From positions 1,842,501-1,906,500 of the forward strand of contig NZ_CP100604.1 in NCBI RefSeq assembly GCF_031202265.1: a DNA stretch of 64,000 nt. Direction: 5' to 3'. Positions 8,503 through 17,175 of the stretch are shown one piece after another. The DNA comes from Bradyrhizobium sp. Ash2021. Lineage in GTDB: Bacteria; Pseudomonadota; Alphaproteobacteria; Rhizobiales; Xanthobacteraceae. The notes below the pieces were generated by a model that was not told the origin of the DNA, did no database searches, and saw only the letters and a program-made list of their open reading frames with translations. Positions within the stretch are counted from its first letter, which is position 1. Each line of letters starts with the position of its first letter. A program made the position numbers and the translations under genes.

Positions 8503-9366
8503 ATGCGATTACACGACGCCGACATAAAGACGCGGGAAGTCCTCAGCCTGCGCGGACTACATCTATTCCATGCTCATACGTCATCCTGCTCCCAGAAAGT
8601 GCGCATGTTCCTAAATTACAAGGGCATTCAATACGTCCCGCACCATATCAATATCTCCGAGAACGCGAACATCAGCGAGTATTTTCTTGGAATAAATCCT
8701 CGCGGACTCGTGCCCGTTCTGGTGCACGACGGATCAGTCCACATCGAGAGCAACGATATCCTCGTTTATCTAGAGGACCTGTTTCCCGAGCCTGCGCTTA
8801 TCCCGACGGCCGCCAGAGACGAAATCAGCAGGCTACTCCGGCATGAGAACGACCTTCATCTCGACCTGCGAACGATCAGTTTCCGCTTTCTTATCGCGCC
8901 GGTGCGCCCTCCCAAATCTTCCGACGACCTCGACCGCTACGGGCGGCTCGGGACCGGCACGGTGGGAGGCGTACCCGATAAACGACTTGACGTGGAAATC
9001 GAGTTTTGGCGCGACGTTGCTGAGACCGGCATCTCGAACGGTGCTGCACAGAGCGCGGCGCTGAAGTTCCAAGAGGCGTTCACCGAGCTTGATCGCCGAC
9101 TGAGCGGGCAACCGTATTTCATGGGTAAGACTCTTTCCGTCCTCGATATTGCTTGGCTGGTCTACGTCAACAGGCTGGATCTGGCAGGTTATCCTTTGGC
9201 CGCGCTTCATCCGCGCCTCGCTGCGTGGGCGTCCAGGTTGTCCCAACATCCCGCGTTCAAGGACGAACTGGCTCTGCCACCTGACCTCGTTCAACTTGTT
9301 GCGCGACGACGTCAGGCGCTGGAATTAGCTGGAGGGACGTTGGTTCAGGTGTGCAATCTTTCCTAG
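8503..9366 (+). CDS. Glutathione S-transferase family protein
   Basis: 287 residues. An N-terminal thioredoxin-like domain (HAHTSSCSQKVRMFLNYKG, then NPRGLVPVLV and IESNDILVYLEDLFP) is followed by a helical C-terminal domain with KTLSVLDIAWLVYVNRL. Members conjugate glutathione or open, isomerise or dehalogenate electrophilic substrates. It is longer than a typical ~210-residue GST because of an insert around residues 125-175, as in some GST-C relatives. I use the ATG at 8503, preceded by GGTGGAGA; an in-frame GTG at 8494 is possible. It is separated from the operon by a transposase scar, so its link to that pathway is uncertain. Confidence 0.85.
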   Translation: MRLHDADIKTREVLSLRGLHLFHAHTSSCSQKVRMFLNYKGIQYVPHHINISENANISEYFLGINPRGLVPVLVHDGSVHIESNDILVYLEDLFPEPALIPTAARDEISRLLRHENDLHLDLRTISFRFLIAPVRPPKSSDDLDRYGRLGTGTVGGVPDKRLDVEIEFWRDVAETGISNGAAQSAALKFQEAFTELDRRLSGQPYFMGKTLSVLDIAWLVYVNRLDLAGYPLAALHPRLAAWASRLSQHPAFKDELALPPDLVQLVARRRQALELAGGTLVQVCNLS

Positions 9367-9382
9367 TGGTTGCATGTGAGGC

Positions 9383-9751
9383 TCATAGTTCGAACAGCGC
9401 GCGATAGTGAGGAGGCACCTCGTCGTTCAACGAATGCCCTTTTTCCGGGACGAAGGCGTTCCAGAACACCAACCGGCGAATCCGATCGGGAATTTCCTCC
9501 GCAAGCCGGGCGATGATCGTGCCGCCGTAGGAGTGCCCGACCAGGACGAAGTCCCGCAGGCCGGCCTTCACGATCTGCGCGACGAGGTCGTCGACCTGCT
9601 GGGCGTGATCGACGCGCTTGTCGACGTTCAAGCCGTGTCCAAGCACCGTCGGTGCCACTACCGAGTGGCTCTGCTGTTCGAGCCGCTTGGCAACCGGACC
9701 CCAGTTCTCTCCGGGGTGCCACGAACCGTGGATGAGAACGAATTTCGACAT
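9383..9751 (-). pseudogene. Truncated alpha/beta hydrolase (nucleophile half only)
   Basis: The first 122 residues of an alpha/beta hydrolase of the salicylate-esterase / methylesterase type: VLIHGSWHPGENW (oxyanion strand) and the nucleophile elbow VGHSYGG. The frame then ends at RALFEL-stop. The family is normally ~230-240 residues, and the missing half carries the acidic residue and catalytic His, so the product should be inactive. The next bases belong to the end of the GST gene, so the 3' half has been deleted. It lies in line with the DoxX gene upstream on the same strand. Confidence 0.75.
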
Positions 9752-9838
9752 GTCACGTCCCCTAATGCTGACAACGAAGGTATATGCGAAGACCGTCACC
9801 CTCGGAAACGCAACCTTTGTGAACTCCGAGCCGGCGGC

Positions 9839-10225
9839 CTAGCTCCCGCGGGCATCCAGGCTGAACGCGCCGGCGCCGAAATGGGCGATTTGCAGCAGAC
9901 CGCCGGCCAGCATGACGTTCTTCAGAAAATGGATCATCTGGTTCTGGTCGGCGAAGTTGCGATGGAAGACGATCGCCGTTGCCAGCGTGAAAAGCGCGAC
10001 GACGATCGCCACGGGACCTACGCGGAATCCAAGCAGAAGCAGCAGCCCACCGCCGATTTCGACCAGGACCGCAATAACCCACCCAGGAGGAGCGAACGGC
10101 AGGCCGGCGGCATCTATCATGGCGACCACGCCCGAGTAGCTGGCGACCTTGCCCAAGCCGCTGAACAGGAACGGCAGCCCGATCATTATGCGTCCCAGTA
10201 GGGGTAGAAAACGCATACCTTCCAT
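9839..10225 (-). CDS. DoxX family membrane protein
   Basis: A 128-residue integral membrane protein of the DoxX/SURF4 family with four predicted helices (about residues 7-27, 48-66, 70-88, 98-115). GRIMIGLPFLFSGLGKV at the start is typical. Members occur with thiol or sulfur redox systems and respiratory oxidases; many have no assigned job. It is 87 bp upstream of the broken hydrolase on the same strand, probably once a two-gene unit. The ~260 bp upstream of its start hold no gene that I can see. Confidence 0.85.
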   Translation of the reverse strand: MEGMRFLPLLGRIMIGLPFLFSGLGKVASYSGVVAMIDAAGLPFAPPGWVIAVLVEIGGGLLLLLGFRVGPVAIVVALFTLATAIVFHRNFADQNQMIHFLKNVMLAGGLLQIAHFGAGAFSLDARGS

Positions 10226-10483
10226 CTCAAAGTCCTTAGGGTTGTGCGGGAATCCCCGATCGGGTCAATTCGACGCAAGTGCGTCGCCGGGAGACGCTTT
10301 TTTGGGGCGGGCCTGCTACGAACGCCGTGAGCGCCGAACATGCGGTGCTCCCTTACGATCGGGTAGCAGCAGGAATCGACTTTGATATATTCGGTTCCTG
10401 AATGATGGCAGCCCAGCCCCTGTCGAGGGTCGGACGGCTGGGAGCGGCGGAACAGCGCCCCTTCCGCACGCGCCGCATGGTCA

Positions 10484-10696
10484 TCACCCTTTTGGAGCCT
10501 CCCGAATTAACTTTCCGATCAGCTTCCAAGAGGCCCCCTCAAAACGCATGAGTTGCATGTCTTTGATCGCGTCGTAGTCCGTCGGGGTCGTGTTGATTTC
10601 GATGCCCGGCAGGAACAGATCCAACGAGACATGATCGAAACTTGCCGCCTGCTTCATGACGTTCTCGCGCGTAAGGTCGTCTCCGCGTCGTCTTAG
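10484..10696 (-). pseudogene. C-terminal fragment of an ABC transporter substrate-binding protein
   Basis: On the minus strand, after an unrelated stretch, the frame reads GDDLTRENVMKQAASFDH, then LPGIEINTTPTDYDAIKDMQLMRF and a short tail. This is the characteristic end of ~400-residue branched-chain-type periplasmic binding proteins. Only the last ~68 residues remain. The homology stops at about 10696, exactly where a plus-strand fragment of a different gene begins, so this is a rearrangement scar. The longer frame to 11092 is antisense to that other fragment and is not coding. Confidence 0.7.
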
Positions 10697-11056
10697 GACG
10701 AGTTCGATGGCCTGGGTGTTGGGCCTGTCGGTTACTATTACGGCCAGGTTTCCGACGACACCTCCAGCGCCTATTATAATTATGCGATCAACGTGAACCG
10801 CTACAACGTCTGGGGTGCGGGAGCGCGTTTCAGTTATGATTTCGGGCCTTGCGTGGCGAACGTCTGGGCCGTAGCGGATGTGCACGCCGACGCGGCTGGC
10901 GGCATGCCGGTGGACAAGGCGACGGTAACGCGAGGTTACAATATCTTCACCAGCCTTAGCTTTAAGCTCTGGTCTCCGGAGCCAGAACCGGCACCGGCAT
11001 TGCGTCCTAGCAGTTTGCGGAAAAAGAGTTTTCATGGAGGCCATGAGCAACTTTGA
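10697..11056 (+). pseudogene. C-terminal fragment of a SphA/MetA-pathway outer-membrane transporter-like protein
   Basis: The plus-strand frame is open from 10697 and reads GPVGYYYGQVSDDTSSAYY, then VWGAGARFSYDFGP and ending TSLSFKLWSPEP. These alternating aromatic strands match the C-terminal part of COG4313 proteins (phenol meta-pathway / SphA-type channels). The N-terminal two thirds are absent. There is no start codon with a ribosome-binding site at the left edge, and the break coincides with the end of the minus-strand binding-protein fragment. Confidence 0.55.
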
Positions 11057-11402
11057 TTCAAGAACCGAGCGCGAAACGCACGATAGATTCAAGAAACGGC
11101 CGTTTTTCGATTCGATTGTTGCTCAACGTCACATCTATTCTGAGTTTTTCAGCAAACTGCTAGAATTAAATGACGTCCGCCCGCGAGGTCTGAGGCCCGT
11201 CTCTCCCACCGAAGTCCGACGGCGGTGCTACCTAGAAAAAAGCCCGGTGGTCGATCGACCACCGGGAAGTCTAGGGAGGAAACGCGGCTTACGCGGCACA
11301 ACTGCGGCCATGAGACAGCATTGCGTTCGAGCTCCCGCTCGAACGACACGCCCCTGACCATTCTCGAAACGCCATGCGCTCGAGTTCGTGGCCGGAGCTA
11401 TC
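11057..11402. other. Intergenic stretch with inverted repeats, no gene seen
   Basis: 346 bp between the SphA-like fragment and DUF2798. Besides the terminator at 11243-11266, there is a 9-bp inverted repeat CGTTCGAGC / GCTCGAACG with a TCCC loop at 11324-11345. No convincing reading frame on either strand. Confidence 0.6.
11236..11266 (-). terminator. Rho-independent terminator, minus strand
   Basis: A perfect 24-bp palindrome at 11243-11266 (arms CCCGGTGGTCGA / TCGACCACCGGG) is followed, reading leftwards on the minus strand, by a run of six T. It is placed to end transcription of the DUF2798 and possibly the enoyl-CoA hydratase genes. Confidence 0.75.
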
Positions 11403-11636
11403 TCAGCCGCCCATGATAGAGCGGACCAATTTCTTGATGGGATCAGCAGCCATCAAGACGATCGGAACCATTAGAGCCCAAGACAGTAACCAAGAACCGA
11501 CCCATACCTTTCCGAACGACGGATCGCCCAAGCTCGACCTGGAGGAAACGGCCGCCGTTATGCAAGTCGTTACGCCGGCCTGGAGAACGGCGAACACGAA
11601 ATGACCGTATCGCTCAGGAATCCTAGGGGGCGCCAT
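11403..11636 (-). CDS. DUF2798 family membrane protein
   Basis: 77 residues: RIPERYGHFVFAVLQAG opens the first membrane helix, a short periplasmic stretch follows, then WLLSWALMVPIVLMAADPIKKLVRSIM as the second helix. This two-helix layout and the closing basic segment match DUF2798, whose function is unknown. The ATG at 11636 has AAGAGGAAC about 13 bp upstream. It lies 58 bp after the enoyl-CoA hydratase on the same strand and is followed by the terminator at 11243. Confidence 0.75.
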   Translation of the reverse strand: MAPPRIPERYGHFVFAVLQAGVTTCITAAVSSRSSLGDPSFGKVWVGSWLLSWALMVPIVLMAADPIKKLVRSIMGG

Positions 11637-11694
11637 CGGTGTCGAGTTCCTCTTGCTGGGTTTGCCACCGAGCGCGCGGCCCACCGTGGGGCGC

Positions 11695-12459
11695 TTATTC
11701 CTTGAATTTGGGCTGACGACCTTCCTTGAAGGAGGCGATCCCTTCTCGAGCGTCGTGATGCATGAACAGGTATGGAAATCCGTCGAGGGTGTGGCGCATT
11801 TCGTCGCCACCTAGGCCACGATTATAGAAGGACTTGGCCATTTGCACGGATAGCCTTGGCCTTTCGGCGATTTGGTTGGCAAACTCGACTGCCGTATCGA
11901 GAACCTTTTCATGCGGCGCGACGCGGAGAACGATACCAAGTGCACGGGCTTCTTCCGCTCCGATCGGCTCGCCGAGGATACTCAGTTCCTTCGCTTTCGC
12001 GCGACCAACGATGTCCGCTAGGCGAACAATCGCAAACGCCGGAAGCAATCCGAGCTTAATTTCGGGAACGGCAAGCTTGGCTCGGTCCGACGCTATGACG
12101 AAGTCCGATGCTATCGCCAACTCGAAGCCCCCGCCGAAAGCGACGCCATTGACGGCGGCAATCACCGGCTTCTTGCACTTCTCTGGCGCCGACAGCAGTT
12201 CGAAGGTCTCTGCCATGAAGTTACGTGCCTTTTCCGGATCGAAATCGAACGCTCCAATATCTGCGCCCGCGCAGAACGCCTTTTCTCCACTACCGGTGAT
12301 GATTGCCACCCGAACTGCATCGTCGGCATCGACCTTCGCAAGACCCTCGAGAAGTCCTGCTCTTATTCCCGCGCTCAACGCGTTCAGCTTCTTGGGTTCA
12401 TCCATGGTTAGAATCGCGACCTTACCCCGGATTTCGTAATTCACGCTGCCCAGTCTCAT
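11695..12459 (-). CDS. Enoyl-CoA hydratase/isomerase family protein
   Basis: A 254-residue crotonase-fold enzyme. FCAGADIGAF near residue 62 and NGVAFGGGFELAIASDF near 105 form the oxyanion hole and CoA site. A Glu in the catalytic region (AVPEIKLG) is present, but the second Glu position of classical hydratases is not clear, so isomerase or hydrolase activity is possible. The ATG at 12459 has GAGGAGCGAC just upstream. It is divergent from the dienoyl-CoA-reductase-like SDR at 12666, and an operator-like palindrome (12592-12611) sits between them, so both probably answer to the TetR protein encoded at 17469. Confidence 0.85.
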   Translation of the reverse strand: MRLGSVNYEIRGKVAILTMDEPKKLNALSAGIRAGLLEGLAKVDADDAVRVAIITGSGEKAFCAGADIGAFDFDPEKARNFMAETFELLSAPEKCKKPVIAAVNGVAFGGGFELAIASDFVIASDRAKLAVPEIKLGLLPAFAIVRLADIVGRAKAKELSILGEPIGAEEARALGIVLRVAPHEKVLDTAVEFANQIAERPRLSVQMAKSFYNRGLGGDEMRHTLDGFPYLFMHHDAREGIASFKEGRQPKFKE

Positions 12460-12591
12460 AGTCGCTCCTCTTCGCTCCGGCCGACGCAAAAATCAGCCAC
12501 TCGGCAACCGCGCTAGGCGCGCGGGCAATGCCGTCATTTCGTAAATGTCGCTCGAGCGTAGTACCCGCGCGTCTTTGACGACAAGACAGTA

Positions 12592-12611
12592 TTTTTACCC
12601 TTGAGTCAAAT
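12592..12611. promoter_or_regulatory. Operator-like palindrome (TetR regulon site 1)
   Basis: TTTTTACCCTTGAGTCAAAT lies between the divergent enoyl-CoA hydratase and SDR genes. It shares the 14-mer CCCTTGAGTCAAAT with site 22716-22735, and its half-sites match the perfect palindrome at 17004-17023. Confidence 0.65.
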
Positions 12612-12665
12612 CTTAGTTTGAGCGAAGCTCTCTTCATCCGTCCCACCCTTGAAGGAGCAACTTAG

Positions 12666-13544
12666 ATGAACAAAGCCACCGACACGCCGGATTCAAAGCA
12701 AGTCTATGGAATGACCGATGAACAGCTCGCGAAGCGCGAGAGCGTTTACCGCAACGATCTGCTGGCCGGTAAAACGATCCTGATTTCGGGTGGTGGGTCC
12801 GGTATCGGAAGAACCATGGCGTGGCTGTGTGGCCGCCTCGGCGCGACAGTTGTGATTTGCGGCCGGAAGCCCGAGCGCCTTGAACTCACCGCCGCGCCGA
12901 TGCGCTCGTCGGGACTTAAGGTCGAAACGTTCGCTTGCAATATCAGAAATCCGGACGAGCCTGCGGCGCTCATGGACAAGCTCTTCAGCGAACACGGCGG
13001 CATCGACGTGTTGGTGAACAACGCCGGCGGACAGTTTCCGCAGCCCGCGATCGACTTCGCCGCCAAAGGCTGGAATGCCGTCATCGAAACCAATCTCACC
13101 GGCACCTGGAACATGATGCAGGCGGCTGGCCGCCACTGGCGAGACAGTTCCCGGCCGGGTTCGATCGTCAACATAATAACCGTCGTCGATCGGGGACAGC
13201 CGGGTGTTGCGCACACGTGTGCCGCTAGAGCGGGCGTTGCTGCGCTCACGCGCACCGTCGCTGTCGAATGGGCGCCGTTCCACATCCGGGTCAATTGCGT
13301 CGCGCCGGGCGGCATCGAGACGGAAGGTCTCAACAATTATCCGCCTGCGGCCCTCGACATGCTCAACCGCTCGAACCCGATGTTGAGACGCGGCGAGGGT
13401 TGGGACGTCGCCGAAGCAATGGTCTACCTGGCGGCACCTTCCGGCAAATTCATTACAGGCGAAACGTTGAACGTCGACGGCGGTGGCCGGCTATGGGGTG
13501 AATTCTGGATCGCAGGCAAACCCGCCTACTTCGACGCGGCCTGA
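12666..13544 (+). CDS. SDR family oxidoreductase, 2,4-dienoyl-CoA reductase-like
   Basis: 292 residues. The dinucleotide loop GGGSGIGRTMAW is at about residues 40-51 and NNAGGQFPQPA near 119. The C-terminal half (NIITVVDRGQPG, then TRTVAVEWAPFHIRVNCVAPG) matches the peroxisomal-type dienoyl-CoA reductases, which also lack the normal YxxxK; here the position reads HTCAARAG. Members reduce 2,4-dienoyl-CoA with NADPH during unsaturated fatty acid oxidation. GAAGGAGCAACTTAG precedes the ATG. The gene for a binding protein follows 88 bp downstream. Site 1 of the TetR operator family lies 55 bp upstream. Confidence 0.8.
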   Translation: MNKATDTPDSKQVYGMTDEQLAKRESVYRNDLLAGKTILISGGGSGIGRTMAWLCGRLGATVVICGRKPERLELTAAPMRSSGLKVETFACNIRNPDEPAALMDKLFSEHGGIDVLVNNAGGQFPQPAIDFAAKGWNAVIETNLTGTWNMMQAAGRHWRDSSRPGSIVNIITVVDRGQPGVAHTCAARAGVAALTRTVAVEWAPFHIRVNCVAPGGIETEGLNNYPPAALDMLNRSNPMLRRGEGWDVAEAMVYLAAPSGKFITGETLNVDGGGRLWGEFWIAGKPAYFDAA

Positions 13545-13632
13545 CGCCGAGCGGTTTCTGGCCGCCGCGCTGCCCAACCGGCGTCAGCGGCGGCCGGATC
13601 CACGGCTATCATGCATGCAGGGGGAGAGACGA

Positions 13633-14853
13633 ATGAGGATCGACAGATTCATCGGAATTTTGACAGTGCTAAGTGGAGTATTGGGCGGATGCGCGTCGGC
13701 TCTGGCCCAGATCTCAGACAACGTGGTCCGCATCGGCGTGCTGAACGACCAATCCGGCGTTTATTCTGACATTACAGGCCGGGGATCAGTCATTGCTGCG
13801 CAGATGGCCGTCGAAGACTTTGGGGGGACCGTCCTCGGCAAACCTATCGAGATTATATTTGCCGATCATCAAAACAAAGCGGACGTCGGCTCGTCGATCG
13901 CGCGAAAATGGATCGATCGCCAAGGCGTTGACGCGATTGCAGACGTGCCCACCTCATCCGTGGGGTTCGCGATCCAAGAACTGACTCGAACAAAAAACCG
14001 GGTATTCTTGAATTCAGGTTCCGGCTCTTCCGATCTAACCGGAAAGGCATGTTCCCCGAATGCAATCGCGTGGACGTTCGATACCTACGCGTTGGCGAAA
14101 GGCGCATCGGCACTGGTTAAAGAGGGAGCAGACAGTTGGTTTTTGCTCATAGCCGACTACGCATTCGGCCATTCGATCGAACGAGATTTGCGTTCCTTTG
14201 TTGAAGCCAGTGGCGGAAAGGTCGTCGGCGTCGCCCGCCATCCATTGGGAACCAGCGATTTCGCGTCCTTCCTGCTCCAAGCCAAATCTTCTAATGCGAA
14301 AGTGATCGGCCTTGGGAATGCCGGCGCCGATACTATCAATGCGATCAAGCAGGCATCCGAGTTCGGAATTACGCAATCTGGTCAGAAGTTGGCGAGCATT
14401 CTCGTTAATATAAACGATGTCAATTCCCTGGGTCTCACACTCGCCCAAGGTCTTGTCACGACGGAAGCCTTCTATTGGAATTTGAACGCAGAAACGCGAG
14501 CTTGGAGCGAACGCTTCATGAAGCTCCGCCAGGGCATGGTGCCTAACATGATCCAAGCAGGCGTCTACGGCTCGGTACTGCACTATCTCAAGGCGGTAAA
14601 GAATGCAGGCACAGACGAGGCGAAGGCCGTCGTAGCGGAAATGAAGCGGATGCCGATCGACGACTTCTACACCAAAGGAGCACGGATACGAGAGGACGGA
14701 CGGGTCATGCGCGATATGTACGTGTTTCAGGTAAAAGCGCCATCCGAGTCCAAGGAACCGTTCGATTACTACAGGTTGGTCCGCACGATTCCGGGGGAAG
14801 AAGCATTTCGACCTTTGAAGGAAGGCGGATGTCCGTACGTTGGCCCGCAATGA
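13633..14853 (+). CDS. ABC transporter substrate-binding protein (branched-chain / aromatic acid type)
   Basis: A 406-residue periplasmic binding protein with an N-terminal export signal of ~27 residues. Cleavage could be at ALAQ, or at the lipobox-like LGGC just before it. The mature start VVRIGVLNDQSGVYSDITGRGS is characteristic of the group found beside aromatic and acyl-acid catabolic genes. It ends PFDYYRLVRTIPGEEAF, also typical. GGGGAGAGACGA precedes the ATG. No permease or ATPase genes follow, so it must use subunits encoded elsewhere. It is probably co-transcribed with the SDR and imports the substrate of this regulon. Confidence 0.88.
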   Translation: MRIDRFIGILTVLSGVLGGCASALAQISDNVVRIGVLNDQSGVYSDITGRGSVIAAQMAVEDFGGTVLGKPIEIIFADHQNKADVGSSIARKWIDRQGVDAIADVPTSSVGFAIQELTRTKNRVFLNSGSGSSDLTGKACSPNAIAWTFDTYALAKGASALVKEGADSWFLLIADYAFGHSIERDLRSFVEASGGKVVGVARHPLGTSDFASFLLQAKSSNAKVIGLGNAGADTINAIKQASEFGITQSGQKLASILVNINDVNSLGLTLAQGLVTTEAFYWNLNAETRAWSERFMKLRQGMVPNMIQAGVYGSVLHYLKAVKNAGTDEAKAVVAEMKRMPIDDFYTKGARIREDGRVMRDMYVFQVKAPSESKEPFDYYRLVRTIPGEEAFRPLKEGGCPYVGPQ

Positions 14854-14868
14854 TACTGTAGAAGCTGT

Positions 14869-14894
14869 AGCGGGACCCGCTGTTGGGTCCCGCT
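14869..14894 (+). terminator. Strong hairpin after the binding-protein gene
   Basis: Perfect 10-bp arms AGCGGGACCC / GGGTCCCGCT with a 6-nt loop start 16 bp after the stop at 14853. No T-run follows (CAATCAGGAG), so it may be an mRNA-stabilising or attenuating hairpin rather than a full terminator. It ends 5 bp before the ribosome-binding site of the next gene. Confidence 0.6.
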
Positions 14895-14911
14895 CAATCA
14901 GGAGAGCGGTC

Positions 14912-15343
14912 TTGCGATTTTTTTTCGACGTGGTCAGAGGCGACATCGTCTATGCTGATAGCCATGGAGACGAATTCGCCGGTGCAGCGCAAGCGTTGCA
15001 ACGGGCAGAGGCCATCCGCAACGAACTGCTCGGAGATACCGAGTGGGGCGGTTACGTGATCGAAGTCCACGACGCATCCGAGAACTTGATTTCCCTTATT
15101 CCGCTGTCAGAGCTAACGGACGCTCCAACGGAACCGCCAGGTTCTTATGTGTTGAGCCCTCGAGAACGGAACATTTTGCGAGAATTGAGCAAGGGATCGA
15201 CGGTCGCGGAGATAGCGCGCGACTACTCGCTGAGCGTTCGCGCCGTAGATATTTTCCGCGCGCGGATGTTCGATAGGATCGAAATCGGAACGCTCTCCAC
15301 CAACATCGCTGAGTCCCGTCGGGGAGCACGCGACGGCAACTGA
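14912..15343 (+). CDS. DUF6894 + LuxR-type helix-turn-helix protein
   Basis: 143 residues from a TTG start preceded by AGGAG (14900-14904). The first ~65 residues (MRFFFDVVRGDIVYADSHGDEF, then two helices) fit DUF6894, common in Bradyrhizobium and close relatives. Residues ~80-128 (LSPRERNILRELSKGSTVAEIARDYSLSVRAVDIFRARM) are a LuxR/FixJ-type DNA-binding domain. It therefore looks like a regulator with an unknown DUF6894 input domain in place of a receiver. An upstream TTG at 14840 is in frame but overlaps the previous gene and lacks a ribosome-binding site. It converges with the acyl-CoA ligase gene. Confidence 0.75.
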   Translation: MRFFFDVVRGDIVYADSHGDEFAGAAQALQRAEAIRNELLGDTEWGGYVIEVHDASENLISLIPLSELTDAPTEPPGSYVLSPRERNILRELSKGSTVAEIARDYSLSVRAVDIFRARMFDRIEIGTLSTNIAESRRGARDGN

Positions 15344-15357
15344 CTGGATCCGGGATG

Positions 15358-15376
15358 GGGGAACCGACGGTTCCCC
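15358..15376. terminator. Bidirectional hairpin between convergent genes
   Basis: GGGGAACCG-A-CGGTTCCCC sits exactly between the ends of the DUF6894-LuxR gene and the minus-strand acyl-CoA ligase gene. It has perfect arms and no long T-run on either side. Confidence 0.6.
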
Positions 15377-16890
15377 TACACCTTGTCAGGAACCAACGAC
15401 TTCAGTTGATCTCGCAAGACATGCTTAAGAACCTTCCCCGAACTGTTTCGCGGCAATGCCTCTAGTTTTATCAACCGCCGGGGCAACTTGTAGCCGGCGA
15501 GCGACTTGCGACCAAACTCCCGCAATTCTTCGAGCGTAAGCGAACACCCGGGTTGTTCAACAATGACGGAGACTACCGCCTCTCCCCACTTTTCGTCTTC
15601 TAATCCCACGACTGCGCAATCCATGACCGCGGGATGCTGCAAAATCACATTCTCGACTTCGGCCGGATAGACGTTCTCGCCACCACTCTTGATCATATCT
15701 TTCAATCGATCGCCGAGGAAGAGATAGCCTTCTTCGTCCAGATACCCCGCGTCACCGGTGAACAACCAGCCATCACGGATCGTCGATGCTGTGGCTTCGG
15801 AGAGGCGCCAATAACCGGCCATCGCTTGCGGCCCGCGATAGGCGACTTCTCCGATATGCCCAGATGGTAGCCGTTGACCGCTTACATCGAATATCCCGAT
15901 TTCACCTGCGGGAAATGCGCGCCCGCAGGACAGTAGGCGGCGTCCGGCTCGAATCTGCTCCGGCTCCAGCCACGTGACGATTCCGCTGGTCTCGCTGAGT
16001 CCATACACATGGTAGAGGTCGGCCCTCATTACGCGTTGGGTGCGAGCGATGAGTTCTTCAGGCATCGGCGAGGCACCGAACACCAACGTCTTAAATGACG
16101 AGACGTCTCGCGGCCGCTCTTCGAGGACCTGTACGATCATTCGAATGACGGCCGGAACAAGCAACGAGGCGGTTACTTTATAATTGACGATCACGTCGAC
16201 CACGTTCTCGGCGACAATATCCGGTAGTACGACGATCTTCGCGCCTGCAGCCAGTCCGTAGATCGTGAAGGCAATGCCGGCGATATGGAAGAGCGGAAGA
16301 CAAACCAGAACCACGTCTTCGGGGGCGATTTGTCCTAGGCAAGGAATGCAATGGGAGATTCCGGCCGAGATGTTGCCGTTCGTGATGACGGCTCCCTTGG
16401 GTCGACCTGTGGTGCCGGAGGTATAGATCTGCAGGATTGGATCCTGCGGAAGCGCCTCGCTTAGCAGGCTCAAGTCTGTCGATGGTACGTTCTCGTCGCT
16501 CCGCTCGACGTCGCGAAGCATGGTCGAGATTCCTTCGATGCCCTCAAGGGTCTCCCGCCTCTTCGCGTCGCAAACGACAAGCTTCGGACATGCATCGTGA
16601 ACAACGAAATCGAGTTCCTCCTGCGACAACCGCACATTGATCGGGACGAGGGTGAAACCCGCATATGCCGACGCGAGCAGCCATTCCAGGAACCAGGGAC
16701 CATTTGCCGCCACGAAAGCGATACGGTCGCCCTTCTCGAGGCCGCCACACATCAGGCTCCGAGCCAAGCCGATCGCGCGTGTCCGCAATTTAACATAGGA
16801 ACAGTCGGGCTTCCCTGGAAAGGCCACTGCGACAGCGTCAGGCGACTCGTGCACCCGCCTTTCGAAATGGTTCCAAAATGTATCTAGCAT
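15376..16890 (-). CDS. Acyl-CoA ligase (AMP-forming, ANL superfamily)
   Basis: 504 residues with the full motif set: IYTSGTTGRPKGAVITNGN near residue 155 (A3 P-loop), YHVYGLSETSGIV near 293 (A5), the hinge region GDAGYLDEEGYLFLGDRLKDM near 375-395 and KLPRRLIKLEALPRNSSGKVLK near 475 with the catalytic Lys. It activates a carboxylic acid as its CoA thioester. The substrate cannot be read from the sequence, but a fatty, aromatic or terpenoid-derived acid would fit the surrounding beta-oxidation-type genes. The palindrome at 17004-17023, about 115 bp upstream of the start, is the clearest member of the operator family. Confidence 0.9.
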   Translation of the reverse strand: MLDTFWNHFERRVHESPDAVAVAFPGKPDCSYVKLRTRAIGLARSLMCGGLEKGDRIAFVAANGPWFLEWLLASAYAGFTLVPINVRLSQEELDFVVHDACPKLVVCDAKRRETLEGIEGISTMLRDVERSDENVPSTDLSLLSEALPQDPILQIYTSGTTGRPKGAVITNGNISAGISHCIPCLGQIAPEDVVLVCLPLFHIAGIAFTIYGLAAGAKIVVLPDIVAENVVDVIVNYKVTASLLVPAVIRMIVQVLEERPRDVSSFKTLVFGASPMPEELIARTQRVMRADLYHVYGLSETSGIVTWLEPEQIRAGRRLLSCGRAFPAGEIGIFDVSGQRLPSGHIGEVAYRGPQAMAGYWRLSEATASTIRDGWLFTGDAGYLDEEGYLFLGDRLKDMIKSGGENVYPAEVENVILQHPAVMDCAVVGLEDEKWGEAVVSVIVEQPGCSLTLEELREFGRKSLAGYKLPRRLIKLEALPRNSSGKVLKHVLRDQLKSLVPDKV

Positions 16891-17003
16891 CTGCGCCGCC
16901 CTTCTCTGCCCTGTTAATTAGCCTCTTTTCGCGCTTTGCCGATCTAAGCGGGACGCACCAGCGTGTCCGCAGGCGTCATGAGGAATTTGACGTGTCGACA
17001 GTT

Positions 17004-17023
17004 ATTTTACCGTAGGGTAAAAT
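17004..17023. promoter_or_regulatory. Operator-like perfect palindrome (TetR regulon site 2)
   Basis: ATTTTACCGTAGGGTAAAAT has perfect 8-bp arms with a 4-bp centre. It lies upstream of the acyl-CoA ligase gene and less than 0.5 kb from the end of the TetR gene. Related sites lie at 12592, 18200 and 22716. Confidence 0.7.
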
Positions 17024-17175
17024 CGTGAAAAGGTCAAACTTGCGGATGAGGGAAGGGTCCTCGGAAAGGACGATTTGCGCCCGGTAATAGGCTTTTCTGA
17101 CCTGTCTTCCGGCAGAAGTGGCTATTGTGGTCCTAGGAGCCCAAGCCCTGGATGTTGATCTCGAGGCCCGAATGA

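Noticed and set aside
10793..11092. Extension of the minus-strand binding-protein frame to 11092
   Set aside because: That part is antisense to the SphA-like fragment; the protein similarity stops at about 10696.
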